Below, piece after piece: positions 26,484-35,277 of a stretch of 64,000 nt of DNA. The notes below the pieces were generated by a model. The model saw only the letters and a list, made by a program, of their open reading frames with translations, was not told the origin of the DNA and made no database searches. The translations under genes were made by a program, and so were the position numbers. The stretch spans positions 124,001-188,000 of the forward strand of contig NZ_FWFT01000003.1 of assembly GCF_900172275.1 (NCBI RefSeq), in the 5' to 3' direction. Positions within the stretch are counted from its first letter, which is position 1. Each line of letters opens with the position of its first letter. The DNA comes from Pseudooctadecabacter jejudonensis (GTDB lineage: Bacteria > Pseudomonadota > Alphaproteobacteria > Rhodobacterales > Rhodobacteraceae).

Positions 26484-27309
26484 TCTCCTTCTTCCCTTCC
26501 AATTTCCATTCATGCACGGGGCGTTCTACATCGCCCTTCTGATCGGCCCGCCCACGGCGCTGTTGTCGTGTTTTCTGGTGCTCAAGGGATGGTCGCTGAT
26601 GGGCGATGCCGTCAGCCATGCGGTTCTGCCTGGTGTGGTGCTGGCCTATATCGTGGGGCTGCCGCTTATCGTGGGGGCGTTCATCGCGGGCATGGTGTGT
26701 TCGCTGCTGACGGGATATCTCGACGCAAATTCACGGGTCCGACAAGATACGGTCATGGGCGTCGTGTTCTCTGGCATGTTCGGGCTTGGCCTTGTTCTTT
26801 ATACGAAAATCGAAACCAACGTGCATCTCGATCATATCCTCTTTGGCAATATGCTGGGGGTGACGGCGCAGGATCTGTGGACCTCGGGCATCATTGGCGC
26901 GCTGGTCTGCGCAGCCCTGCTTCTCAGCTGGAAAGACCTGCTTTTGAACGCCTTTGATCCTGCACAGGCCCGCGCCATTGGCCTGCCAGTTGCGCTGTTG
27001 CACTATGGTCTTCTGGTGGTGCTGTCGCTGACCATTGTGGCGACCCTCAAGGCGGTCGGCCTGATCCTTGCCATCGGTTTGCTGATCGCACCAGGGGCCA
27101 TCGCCTTCCTGATCACCCGCCAATTTCGGAACATGCTGATCGTCGCCGTGCTGGCCTCCACTGGCTCAATGGTGGCCGGGGTGTATTTGAGCTTTTGGAT
27201 CGCGTCAGACGCAGGCCCCACGGTCATTTTGGTCCTCACCGCCCTGTTTATCCTGGCCTTTTTGGTCCGCATTGCCCTGAACAAACGCACGCAGCGCCGC
27301 GCAATCTGA
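26476..27309 (+). CDS. sitD: Manganese/iron ABC transporter permease
   Basis: A 277-residue second ABC-3 permease, homologous to sitC: CFLVLKGWSLMGDAVSHAVLPG near residue 30 and VGLILAIGLLIAPGAIAFL in the later half. I start at ATG 26476 ([12 protein letters not shown]), overlapping sitC by 8 bases; the frame extends further upstream within sitC without support. Last gene of the sit operon. Confidence 0.93.
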   Translation: MGDLLLPFQFPFMHGAFYIALLIGPPTALLSCFLVLKGWSLMGDAVSHAVLPGVVLAYIVGLPLIVGAFIAGMVCSLLTGYLDANSRVRQDTVMGVVFSGMFGLGLVLYTKIETNVHLDHILFGNMLGVTAQDLWTSGIIGALVCAALLLSWKDLLLNAFDPAQARAIGLPVALLHYGLLVVLSLTIVATLKAVGLILAIGLLIAPGAIAFLITRQFRNMLIVAVLASTGSMVAGVYLSFWIASDAGPTVILVLTALFILAFLVRIALNKRTQRRAI

Positions 27310-27380
27310 CCCGACCGCAATCGACAAACCCGCGCGACCTTGTAAGCTGTGCCAAAGCCAACGCCAGACGGAGCCTGACA

Positions 27381-27968
27381 ATGCGCACCTTGACCCTTCT
27401 TGCCACCCTTGCAGCCACTCCTGCATGGGCCACCTGCCCCACGGGTGCCGATCTGGCCACGGGCATCACCTTCACGTCAGACGCGGGCGACCGCGACACC
27501 TTTACATCCATCGGCAACGGGGTGGTGCAGATTGATGGTGTGGCGACCGATGGCTTCACCTACCGCACATTGTTGGGGCAAGGCGTGCATGTGCTGCAAC
27601 TGTCCGACACGGAAAACGGTCAGCCGATCAGTGACAGCGTCGTCAGCACATCCTATCCCATGGCCGCGCGCGACCTGCCTATTCCCACCGCGCAAAGCCG
27701 CTGGGACGTCGACACGATCATCAACGGCTACGGCGATATTTACGCAGAGGCGCAGTCCCAGACGTGGGGCCAGCCCATCACCTTTCGGGTGGGCGATTGC
27801 GCCTTTGACGCTTTGCCCGGCAAAATCCGCTACGAAAGCGACGGCTTCACAGTCAACGAAGAGGTCATTTACCTGCCCGAATTGTCCATGTCCCTCCTCA
27901 TCAGCTATGAAGACGACGGCGCCCCAAAAGACACATGGACCTATATTGATGTAGAGGTCGCGCGGTGA
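27381..27968 (+). CDS. Secreted protein of unknown function
   Basis: 195 residues with a signal peptide (MRTLTLLATLAATPAWA, cleavage near residue 17), so it is probably periplasmic. The mature protein begins TCPTGADLATG and is beta-rich by inspection, with two cysteines. No known domain is recognised. It starts 71 bases after sitD and overlaps the DUF3995 gene by 4 bases (GTGA), so the pair is co-translated. Confidence 0.7.
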   Translation: MRTLTLLATLAATPAWATCPTGADLATGITFTSDAGDRDTFTSIGNGVVQIDGVATDGFTYRTLLGQGVHVLQLSDTENGQPISDSVVSTSYPMAARDLPIPTAQSRWDVDTIINGYGDIYAEAQSQTWGQPITFRVGDCAFDALPGKIRYESDGFTVNEEVIYLPELSMSLLISYEDDGAPKDTWTYIDVEVAR

Positions 27969-28378
27969 CGATCCTTGCGGGTCTGGCCTCTGCGGGGCTT
28001 GTTGTCATCGCTGCCATCCACCTTTTGTGGGCCTTGGGGTTCTGGTGGCCGATCAAGGATGAGGCCAGCTTGGCGCGCACGGTTGTTGGCACACGTGGCA
28101 TCACGAAAATGCCCGGCCCCATTCCTTGTGCGCTTGTCGTTGTGGCCTTGTTGTTTGCTGCGGCCTGGCCCTGGTTTCCGCCTGGCATTCTGAAAACCGC
28201 AGGTCTGTTTGCAATCGCCGTGGTCTTTCAAGTTCGCGCCGTGGCGGCCTATTCAACGATGATGAAACGCCTCGCCCCTGAACAGCCCTTTCGGCGGTTG
28301 GATGAGACGGTCTATGGCCCGATCTGCATCTTCTTTGGCTTGGTCTTTATGCTGCTGTCGTCGCAAAGTACCGGCTGA
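27965..28378 (+). CDS. DUF3995 membrane protein
   Basis: A 137-residue protein with four predicted membrane helices, matching the small DUF3995 family (features include IHLLWALGFWWPI and a late DETVYGPICIFFGLVF). The function of the family is unknown. It starts at a GTG overlapping the upstream stop and its last 32 bases overlap, tail to tail, the end of the convergent ABC1-kinase gene. Confidence 0.8.
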   Translation: MTILAGLASAGLVVIAAIHLLWALGFWWPIKDEASLARTVVGTRGITKMPGPIPCALVVVALLFAAAWPWFPPGILKTAGLFAIAVVFQVRAVAAYSTMMKRLAPEQPFRRLDETVYGPICIFFGLVFMLLSSQSTG

Positions 28379-29705
28379 GCCAATCGCGCAGCGCGGCCTC
28401 TACCGGCACTTTCGCCCCCAGCCGCGCAGCCAATAAGAACATGCCGCCAAACTTGCGCTGCAAGAACACGGCATCCATGGGCAAGGGCGGTGGCACAAAA
28501 CCATCCTCAGCCAACGCCATGCCCTTGGCCTGCATGTCGCGGTTTAGGGTCGGGTCTGCAAAATCAAACATCTCCGCACGGGTCAGGGCGGCAAAGACAG
28601 CCTCAATCATGCCCACGATTTGGCTGGCGTGGGTGTCAGACACATCCTCCGACAAAAAGCCAACCTCGCGGCACGTGGCCTCCAGCCCCGCGCGGTCCCC
28701 GTCCAACCCCGCTTGCATCAGCCGCGCATAAGGCTCAACAACCGATGCAGGCAAATCCCGCGTCGCCCCAAAATCCAACAGCACCACCTGCCCCGTTGCG
28801 GGAATATAGCGGTAGTTGGCGAAGTTGGGGTCCGTCTGCATGAAGCCCAGATCGAACATCTCTGCCAACATCAGATCAATCAGGTCGGCGGCCATGCGGT
28901 CACGGGTGGCCTGATCCTCAGCCGCTGCGGCCTCGACCGGTTGGCTGTCGATAAAATCCATGCTCAGGATGTGCGACCCCGACAGATCATCGTGCATCGC
29001 GGGCACCACGAACCGCGCATCCCCCGTCAAAGCGGCCTGAAATCGCCGCAAGGATGCCCCTTCGGCCGCGTAATCCGTCTCAACATGCAGCTGTTTGCGC
29101 GCCTCCTCCAGATAGGGGGCCAGCTGAAACCCCTTGGGCAACAACCCCGTCAGTTTGATCAACGCGCCCACGTTCGCCACATCGCTGTCAATGCTGTGGG
29201 CCACGCCGGGGTATTGCACCTTGACCGCGACATCGCGCCCGTCACGGGTCTGTGCGCGATGAACCTGCCCGATGGACGCCGCCGCAATAGGCCGCACATC
29301 AAACCGTTTGAACCGCCGCAGCCAACCGTCGCCCCACGTCTCCGTCAGCACGTGTTTTAGCTGTTTTGGCGGCATCACATGGGCATCATCGCGCAGCCGT
29401 GCCATGATCTGTGCCAACTCAGGCGGCAAAACGTCGCCCGTGTCCATGGACATCAATTGCCCCATCTTCATGGCCGCCCCGCGCATCCGCGCCAGTTCAT
29501 CTGCGATTTTGGTAATGTTGCGCGGGGTCAGAAGCAGGTTGCGCATGCGGGGCCTCTCCCCCCGCCCGAATGAGGCCAGTGAACCCGCAGCCATATTGCC
29601 CGCCACGCCTGCCGTCAGCCCGCCAAGGCGTGCCATGCGGTTGAGACGTCCTGCGGGGACGCGCAGGCCCTTGGGCGCGTTTGAAGTATCGGGCGTGTCA
29701 GACAT
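28347..29705 (-). CDS. ABC1/AarF/UbiB-family protein kinase-like protein
   Basis: 452 residues of the atypical kinase family that supports ubiquinone/isoprenoid metabolism (UbiB, COQ8, ABC1K). The Ala-rich nucleotide loop AAASIGQVHRAQTRDGRDVAVKVQ is split here only for description and lies near residue 135-160. The KxGQ motif KMGQLMSMD lies around residue 81. A downstream DPNFANYRY and VLLDFGATRDL match catalytic and metal-binding blocks. It lacks the two C-terminal membrane helices of classic UbiB, so a soluble ABC1K is likelier. GGAGG precedes the ATG. It stands alone. Confidence 0.85.
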   Translation of the reverse strand: MSDTPDTSNAPKGLRVPAGRLNRMARLGGLTAGVAGNMAAGSLASFGRGERPRMRNLLLTPRNITKIADELARMRGAAMKMGQLMSMDTGDVLPPELAQIMARLRDDAHVMPPKQLKHVLTETWGDGWLRRFKRFDVRPIAAASIGQVHRAQTRDGRDVAVKVQYPGVAHSIDSDVANVGALIKLTGLLPKGFQLAPYLEEARKQLHVETDYAAEGASLRRFQAALTGDARFVVPAMHDDLSGSHILSMDFIDSQPVEAAAAEDQATRDRMAADLIDLMLAEMFDLGFMQTDPNFANYRYIPATGQVVLLDFGATRDLPASVVEPYARLMQAGLDGDRAGLEATCREVGFLSEDVSDTHASQIVGMIEAVFAALTRAEMFDFADPTLNRDMQAKGMALAEDGFVPPPLPMDAVFLQRKFGGMFLLAARLGAKVPVEAALRDWLSRYFATTAA

Positions 29706-29774
29706 GCGGCCTCCTTGTGTCCTGACAGGACTTAGGACGCGCGAGGGCCAGCGCCACGGGTGCGGGCGCGGCCT

Positions 29775-32084
29775 TTAGGCGCGGGCGCGTTCGCGGCGCG
29801 GATCGACAAAGGGGATATCGCAAACGGTGCCAGTGATCCGTTTCATGTGTCCGTCCATCAACCCGACCTCAAGCGCGGTGCCGACCTCGGCCACTTCGAC
29901 GGACAGCCGCGCCATGGCGATGGCCCGTTCCAATGTGGGTGACCGCGTGGCCGACGTCACGACCCCCACAGGCCTCTCACCCAAGTACACATGCGCGCCA
30001 TGGGCAGGCACGTCATCGCACTCAAAGAGCAGGCCTTTCAGCACACGGCGCGGCGCTTGCGCGTTGCGGTCCAACGCGGCGCGCCCCACAAAATCGGTCT
30101 TCTTGAAATCCACCGCAAAGCCCAAGCCGGCCTCAAGCGCGTCCACATCAGGTGCAAATTCCGCACCCGCTGCGGCCAGTCCGGCCTCAATCCGAATGAC
30201 CTCAAGCGCGTGGGCGCCCATGGGGGCGATCCCAAACTCCACCCCTGCCTCCATGATGGCGTCCCACACGGCGGGCGCATCGGCGCGGTCACAAAAGACC
30301 TCATACCCCAATTCGCCGGTGTAGCCGGACCGCGCCATCATAAACGGCGCGCCTTCGCGGTTGTGCAGCCGTGCGACCGTCACGCCAAACCATTTCAGAT
30401 CCTCAAGGGACGGCACATGGGGTTGAGTAAAAGCAATCTTGCGCATCAGATCGCGTGACCGTGGGCCTTGTACGGCCAGATTGGGCAGCGACGACTGCAT
30501 GTCATGAATGCGGACATCCAGATCCACAGCCAAAGACGCCAAATGTCGCGCAGATTCCTCGGTCCCACAACACCAACGGAACGACTGCGGCCCAAGCCGA
30601 AACAGCGTGCCGTCGTCAATCACGGCACCTTGGGCGTCACACATCAGCGCATAGGTGCCCCGCCACTGGGCGAGCTTGGCGATGTTGCGCGTCATGGCGT
30701 GCTGCAACAGCCGTTCAGCATCAGGCCCAAGGATGTCGTATTTGCGCAGCGGGCTCATATCCTGCACCGTCACCCTCTCACGGCAGGCCCAATATTCGCC
30801 CGTCGTGCCCACGCTTGGGTAGGCCGCAGGCACCCAAGTGTCTCGGGCCGCGATAAACTGTTCGGTCAGCTGGCTGGTGCGTTCGTGAAAGGCGCTGTTT
30901 TGGCTCAGGCTCATGGGGGCGTTTTCCTTTGGCCGATACGCGATGGCGCGGCGGACGGGGGTGTCAGGTGCGTAGATGCGAACGTGAACATCCGTGGGGT
31001 TCCAGCCGTTGATCGGGTCCACATCATCGGGACAGGCCGTGCTGACACAGACCAGATCATCCATCGCTGTCATGGCCACATAATCCCCCGCCCGCGACCA
31101 CGATTCCTCTGACTGGATGCGGTTGTCGCCCCGGTCGATCCATGAATTGAAAAAGAAATTGATCGCAGGCCAGGCAGACCGACGGGCCACGCCGTAGTCT
31201 GCCATGACATGGCTGATATTATCAGAACAGTTCACATGCCCCGGAAAGCCGCGTTCTTCATAGCCGCGCGCAGTACACGCAAGTGCAAAGGTGTCATGCC
31301 GCCCCACGGTGTCTTGTACCACGTTCAGCATCGGCCGCATCTCGGCGTCATAGAACTTGTCAAAGAGGCCCGGCCCCGGATATGCGCCCCCAACCATGGA
31401 CCGCGTGACGGTACTGTCGATGAGCTGTTCAACACCCGCATCGAGGCCGCGGCTCCGAAAGGCCATGAAATCAGAACACTGCTGTCCGTCCACATCGATG
31501 ACCTGCACGGTTTCACCCTTGTTCAGTCGGTAGGCCTGCGCCGTGGCACGCGACACCGTGAATTCATCGCGGAGTTTGCCAAGCGGCGGGGGAAGCACCA
31601 GGTTGGACGCCGCCGCGCGTTTGACGTGCACCTCTACCGCGCCGCTGGATACACCCGCAACGTGATCGGCCACCCGACTGACATTGATAACCCAAAGTGC
31701 TGCGGGGGCCGTGGCGCGCAGCACCAACAGCGCCTCGGCGTCCGTCACCTCGGCCACGGCGGTGGCCTCGGCCACGCCGCCCTTGCTGGCAATCCAACCG
31801 ACCATCGCGCCGCTGGCAAAGGCATCGACCTGCAAGTGGCTCGTCGCCACGACCCCAAGGCTGGCCAGCGCATCAGCCCCGTCCGGCCCAAAGGCAGCCA
31901 ATTGCAAACCTGTTGTCTGATCGGCGTGCAGAACGCTCATCGTGTCGCCTTCCGCCACATCCACGCGCACCGCCTGTCTCGGATCGACCCGCTGGACAGT
32001 TGCCGGATGCGGGGCCTGTAGCCCATCAAACCGCCGACCTTTGGGTCGGGACACTCCGTTGCGAAACGCGGTGAGGATGTCCAT
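29775..32084 (-). CDS. DUF1989 - GcvT aminomethyltransferase fusion
   Basis: 769 residues. An N-terminal 165-residue region of no clear family is followed by a DUF1989 (urea-carboxylase-associated) domain at about 165-375, with VIDVDGQQCSDFMAF and GHVNCSDN. The C-terminal half (about 400-765) is a GcvT/aminomethyltransferase fold: LAVQGPRSRDLMRKI, RSGYTGELGYEVF, and a terminal region ending with ERAIAMARL. GcvT proteins transfer methyl or methylene groups to tetrahydrofolate, so the fusion suggests demethylation of a small N- or S-methyl compound. The gene stands alone, with an inverted repeat 20 bases upstream. Substrate unknown. Confidence 0.85.
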   Translation of the reverse strand: MDILTAFRNGVSRPKGRRFDGLQAPHPATVQRVDPRQAVRVDVAEGDTMSVLHADQTTGLQLAAFGPDGADALASLGVVATSHLQVDAFASGAMVGWIASKGGVAEATAVAEVTDAEALLVLRATAPAALWVINVSRVADHVAGVSSGAVEVHVKRAAASNLVLPPPLGKLRDEFTVSRATAQAYRLNKGETVQVIDVDGQQCSDFMAFRSRGLDAGVEQLIDSTVTRSMVGGAYPGPGLFDKFYDAEMRPMLNVVQDTVGRHDTFALACTARGYEERGFPGHVNCSDNISHVMADYGVARRSAWPAINFFFNSWIDRGDNRIQSEESWSRAGDYVAMTAMDDLVCVSTACPDDVDPINGWNPTDVHVRIYAPDTPVRRAIAYRPKENAPMSLSQNSAFHERTSQLTEQFIAARDTWVPAAYPSVGTTGEYWACRERVTVQDMSPLRKYDILGPDAERLLQHAMTRNIAKLAQWRGTYALMCDAQGAVIDDGTLFRLGPQSFRWCCGTEESARHLASLAVDLDVRIHDMQSSLPNLAVQGPRSRDLMRKIAFTQPHVPSLEDLKWFGVTVARLHNREGAPFMMARSGYTGELGYEVFCDRADAPAVWDAIMEAGVEFGIAPMGAHALEVIRIEAGLAAAGAEFAPDVDALEAGLGFAVDFKKTDFVGRAALDRNAQAPRRVLKGLLFECDDVPAHGAHVYLGERPVGVVTSATRSPTLERAIAMARLSVEVAEVGTALEVGLMDGHMKRITGTVCDIPFVDPRRERARA

Positions 32085-32103
32085 CCTGTCGTCCTGAATA
32101 GCC

Positions 32104-32119
32104 CTGTAGACGCCTACAG
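32104..32119. promoter_or_regulatory. Inverted repeat upstream of DUF1989-GcvT gene
   Basis: CTGTAG (32104-32109) and CTACAG (32114-32119) flank ACGC. The site is 20 bases upstream of the fusion-gene start and in the divergent region shared with the desaturase-family gene. The size fits a dimeric repressor site, but no cognate regulator is adjacent. Confidence 0.45.
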
Positions 32120-32277
32120 ATGGGATGATCTTCGCGGCAGATCTTTTCGCAAGTCAACCCTTTTGGCACACCCGTCGTGGACCGAAGGCATCCTCAGACC
32201 TTGGCCACGTCATTCATAGGCGACATTTGCAGTTTGCGTGTTATCCTAGCGGCACGAAATCCAAAAAGGCTGCCCCA

Positions 32278-33258
32278 ATGTCTGACGAACCCCTCAAAGG
32301 ATGGAACCACCTGCCAGAGGTTCCCTTGAAAACGTCGCCCTTTTTCATCTGGCCCCTCAACGTGGTGGACATGGCAAAATGGGTTTGGAATTCGTGGTTC
32401 CTGATCACCGAAAAGCTGATCATCGTCGGCCTCGCCTTTGCGTGCTACGCATGGTTCCAGCCCCCGCTTGAGGCCTCGCAGACCTTTGCGCCCGGATGGA
32501 TCGCGCAGATGTATCTGCGCAACCTGGTGCTGACACTGCTGGTCGCAGGGTCCTTGCATCTGTGGTTCTACACCTATTCAGCCCAAGGCAAGCGTCTGAA
32601 ATTCGACCCGCGCCCGCTGATGGTCAATGGGCGGCAGTTCACTTTGGGTGGTCAGGTGCGCGACAATATGTTTTGGACGCTGGGCAGCGGCGTGGCGATC
32701 TGGACCGCGTTTGAGGCCGTGATGATGTGGGCGTTGGCCAACGGCCACATCCGTCTGATCACGTTTGACGCAAACCCCGTCTGGTTCATCGCCCTGTTTT
32801 TCCTCGTCCCGATCTGGGAGAGCTTTTATTTCTACATCATCCACCGCGCCCTGCATGTTCCGTTTCTGTATAAACACGTGCACTCCCTGCACCACCGCAA
32901 CATCAACGTGGGGCCTTGGTCCGGCATGTCGATGCATCCGGTGGAACAGTTTATCTTTCTGGGGTCGGTCTTTGTGCATCTCGCCGTGGGCGCGCATCCG
33001 GTGCACATTCTGTTCCACTTGCAATACTATTTCCTGACAGCCATCACCTCGCACACGGGCTTTCAAGGCCTTCTGCTGGGCGACAAGAACCGTCTGGCCT
33101 TGGGCACATTCCACCACCAGATGCACCACCGTTATTTTGAATGTAACTACGGCAGTCTTGAGATCCCGTGGGACAAATGGTTCGGATCCTTCCACGATGG
33201 CACAACGGCAGCCAACGACAAGATGCAAGACCGCCGCAAACGCATCATGGGCAAGTGA
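32278..33258 (+). CDS. Fatty acid hydroxylase / sterol desaturase family protein
   Basis: A 326-residue integral membrane di-iron oxygenase. The three His boxes of the superfamily are visible: YIIHRALH (HxxxH), HSLHHRN (HxxHH) and FHHQMHHRYFE (HxxHH), between about residues 190 and 300. Four to five hydrophobic segments anchor it. The family hydroxylates or desaturates lipids, sterols or carotenoids. ATG 32278 follows AAAAAGGC; an in-frame upstream extension is not credible. Substrate unknown. It converges on the ZnuA-like gene, whose stop begins at the very next base. Confidence 0.88.
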   Translation: MSDEPLKGWNHLPEVPLKTSPFFIWPLNVVDMAKWVWNSWFLITEKLIIVGLAFACYAWFQPPLEASQTFAPGWIAQMYLRNLVLTLLVAGSLHLWFYTYSAQGKRLKFDPRPLMVNGRQFTLGGQVRDNMFWTLGSGVAIWTAFEAVMMWALANGHIRLITFDANPVWFIALFFLVPIWESFYFYIIHRALHVPFLYKHVHSLHHRNINVGPWSGMSMHPVEQFIFLGSVFVHLAVGAHPVHILFHLQYYFLTAITSHTGFQGLLLGDKNRLALGTFHHQMHHRYFECNYGSLEIPWDKWFGSFHDGTTAANDKMQDRRKRIMGK

Positions 33259-34149
33259 TCAATTCAGCGCGTTCGCCAGATCGTCCACAGCGCGGCCCAC
33301 CGCATCCACGTAAGAACCCGCATCGCTGTTAAAGGCCAGCGGATCAAAGACGACATTCGCAAGGCCCAAACCTTCGGTGGCCGCGAAAGCCTCCGCCGGG
33401 GGCGTGGCTTCCCAGATCAGAACGGTCGCGCCAGTGTCGGCGGCCATGGCAGCCAGCCCGTCAAGCTCTGCATCGGTGGGCATGGCACCTGCGTCCCATT
33501 CAAGCGACGCGATATTGAGGCCGTAGCGCCGCGCGAAATATTCATACCGTGGATGAGTGGCGATGATCTGCACATCCCCCGCCCCCTCAAGGGCCGTTGC
33601 CGTCTGCGCATCCAACGCCGTCAGGTCTGCGGTGAAGGCATCCAACGCCGTCTCAAGGTCCTCAGCCTCGGCAATCCCCCGCAAAACGAGGGCGGCCGCA
33701 ATCGCATCCGCCTGCGCCACCGCCAACGTCGGATCAAGCCAGAGGTAAGACGCAAGGCCCTCGTGCGAATGCTCCTCCCCCTCGCCATGACTGTGAGTGA
33801 TGCTTTGAGTGACGATAAACTGATCCTCAAGTGCGGCTGAGGTGTTCACCACCCGCGCGCGCGGCAGGGTCACGCGGTCAATCCACGTGGCAAAGCCCGC
33901 CCCGTTGAGAAGGATCAGATCAGCGCCTTGAATTTCGCTGATGTCGGAAATGCTGGGCCGCCAGAACGACGGGTCCACGCCCTCGGGCACAGGAAACACC
34001 ACATCAGCGGCCTCCCCCACCAGCGCCTCGGCCATCAGTTCAAGGGCTTGGTTCACAACGATAATCTGCGGGCGATCTTGTGCCAACGCACCCGTCGCCA
34101 TCGCCGCGACCGCGCCGCCCATCAACAGTCGTTTCAAACCTACCCCCAT
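33259..34149 (-). CDS. ZnuA-type (cluster A-I) metal-binding protein without own permease
   Basis: A 296-residue predicted periplasmic metal-binding protein with a signal peptide (RLLMGGAVAAMATGALA). A His-rich acidic loop, THSHGEGEEHSHEG, lies near residue 125, as in zinc-binding ZnuA. Later ATHPRYEYFARRYGL (His) and an acidic site near IWEATPP fit the family, though the ligand set is not fully conserved by eye. I start at ATG 34149, behind AGGGATAA; a TTG upstream would extend it without support. Last gene of the six-gene operon. No ZnuBC-like genes are adjacent, which is unusual. Confidence 0.8.
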   Translation of the reverse strand: MGVGLKRLLMGGAVAAMATGALAQDRPQIIVVNQALELMAEALVGEAADVVFPVPEGVDPSFWRPSISDISEIQGADLILLNGAGFATWIDRVTLPRARVVNTSAALEDQFIVTQSITHSHGEGEEHSHEGLASYLWLDPTLAVAQADAIAAALVLRGIAEAEDLETALDAFTADLTALDAQTATALEGAGDVQIIATHPRYEYFARRYGLNIASLEWDAGAMPTDAELDGLAAMAADTGATVLIWEATPPAEAFAATEGLGLANVVFDPLAFNSDAGSYVDAVGRAVDDLANALN

Positions 34150-34153
34150 GATC

Positions 34154-34486
34154 TTATCCCTCACAGCCCCGTGCAATATCGTCAGGCGTCACGATCCAGT
34201 AATTGTCGTGCCCGCCAGTGTCGACCTCAACCACCAGACCGCCTTCGTGGTCAACATCGGCCAGCGGCAAGACCGCCGTGCCGTCCTCGGCCAATTCAAG
34301 CGTGGTCAGCAGCATGTTGTCGCCGTCAAGGATGCGCACCTCTCCTTGCTGAGCGACCCGCCCGTTTGAGAACTTCGCCTCAACCGTCACGGCCTCACAA
34401 TCCGCAGACGCAAAGACAATCAGCCCATGCGCTGCAGCCCCCATAGGGGCTACAACCAAGGCCGCGGCAAAGGCAAAACCGCGCAT
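34154..34486 (-). CDS. Small exported protein, possible N-terminal-His metal binder
   Basis: 110 residues. A signal peptide ends with PMGAAA, so cleavage would leave HGLIVFASADCEAV with His at the new N-terminus. The rest is beta-rich by inspection, with two cysteines (one at about residue 30, one at the penultimate Cys-Glu-Gly end) and several His/Asp. No family is recognised. Its start overlaps the DUF4198 stop by one base (TAATG), and the ZnuA-like gene follows after 4 bases. Confidence 0.65.
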   Translation of the reverse strand: MRGFAFAAALVVAPMGAAAHGLIVFASADCEAVTVEAKFSNGRVAQQGEVRILDGDNMLLTTLELAEDGTAVLPLADVDHEGGLVVEVDTGGHDNYWIVTPDDIARGCEG

Positions 34487-35262
34487 TACTGGCCCGTCCA
34501 CTCTTCAAAGTGAACCCAGATGACTGCGCCCAGTTCGACCGCCTTTTCCTCGCCCGATCCTTCTTCGGTCAGCGTGTAGTCCGCCGTGTTCAGCGCAGCA
34601 AAACCCCACCACCCGTCAGAGGGTGCCGCGTAGGTGAAAACACCGTTCTCGTCCGCTTTGACCGTTTGGGTGATCATCAACTCATCCGGCACAGTGGCGT
34701 CGCCATCTTCGTTGAAGAACTCTACCTCAACCTCCGCATAGGGCACGGCCTCACCATCAAGTTTCACGATGCCCTGAAACACATTGCCTTCCCACAGGCC
34801 GAACGGCTTGGACAGGGGCACAATTTCGGTCTTTAGGCCCAGTTCCGTATCCCAGCCCTCATCATCGCCAAAAGCGGTGACGTAGGTTTTGGTGTAGTGA
34901 ATGATGAAGGAATCCTCCGCAGGTTCCCAAAACGGTTTGGGCTCCATGGTGAAGATGTAGGTGCCCGGACGCGCAAGATCATAAGACAGGGTATAGCCCT
35001 GATCGCCCATCACGGTGGCCTCCTGCAACTCACCCAACAGATCCGTCGTCTCATCCCCATAGGTCACGGCGAAGGCCTCTGGGGTGCCCAGCGTCATGCC
35101 GTCCAATTCAAACGGATGAGAAAATGACATCGTCAGATCGACGCTGCGCCCGTCTTCCTGGCTGATCATCGGGTCATTGGGGATGATCATGCCGTAGTGT
35201 GCCAAGGCGGGCGTGGTCGCAATCAACGTGGCAATAGATGCTGTGACAAGATGACGTTTCAT
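34486..35262 (-). CDS. DUF4198 periplasmic protein
   Basis: 258 residues, signal peptide ending TTPALA, with the mature protein beginning HYGMIIPND. DUF4198 proteins are beta-sandwich periplasmic proteins often encoded beside metal (nickel, cobalt) transporters. The predicted mature N-terminal His, followed by several acidic and His residues, would suit metal coordination. CTGGAGATC precedes the ATG. The FtsX-like permease ends 15 bases upstream. Together with the flanking genes this points to a metal-linked envelope system (inference). Confidence 0.75.
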   Translation of the reverse strand: MKRHLVTASIATLIATTPALAHYGMIIPNDPMISQEDGRSVDLTMSFSHPFELDGMTLGTPEAFAVTYGDETTDLLGELQEATVMGDQGYTLSYDLARPGTYIFTMEPKPFWEPAEDSFIIHYTKTYVTAFGDDEGWDTELGLKTEIVPLSKPFGLWEGNVFQGIVKLDGEAVPYAEVEVEFFNEDGDATVPDELMITQTVKADENGVFTYAAPSDGWWGFAALNTADYTLTEEGSGEEKAVELGAVIWVHFEEWTGQ

Positions 35263-35277
35263 AAGATCTCCAGAAAG

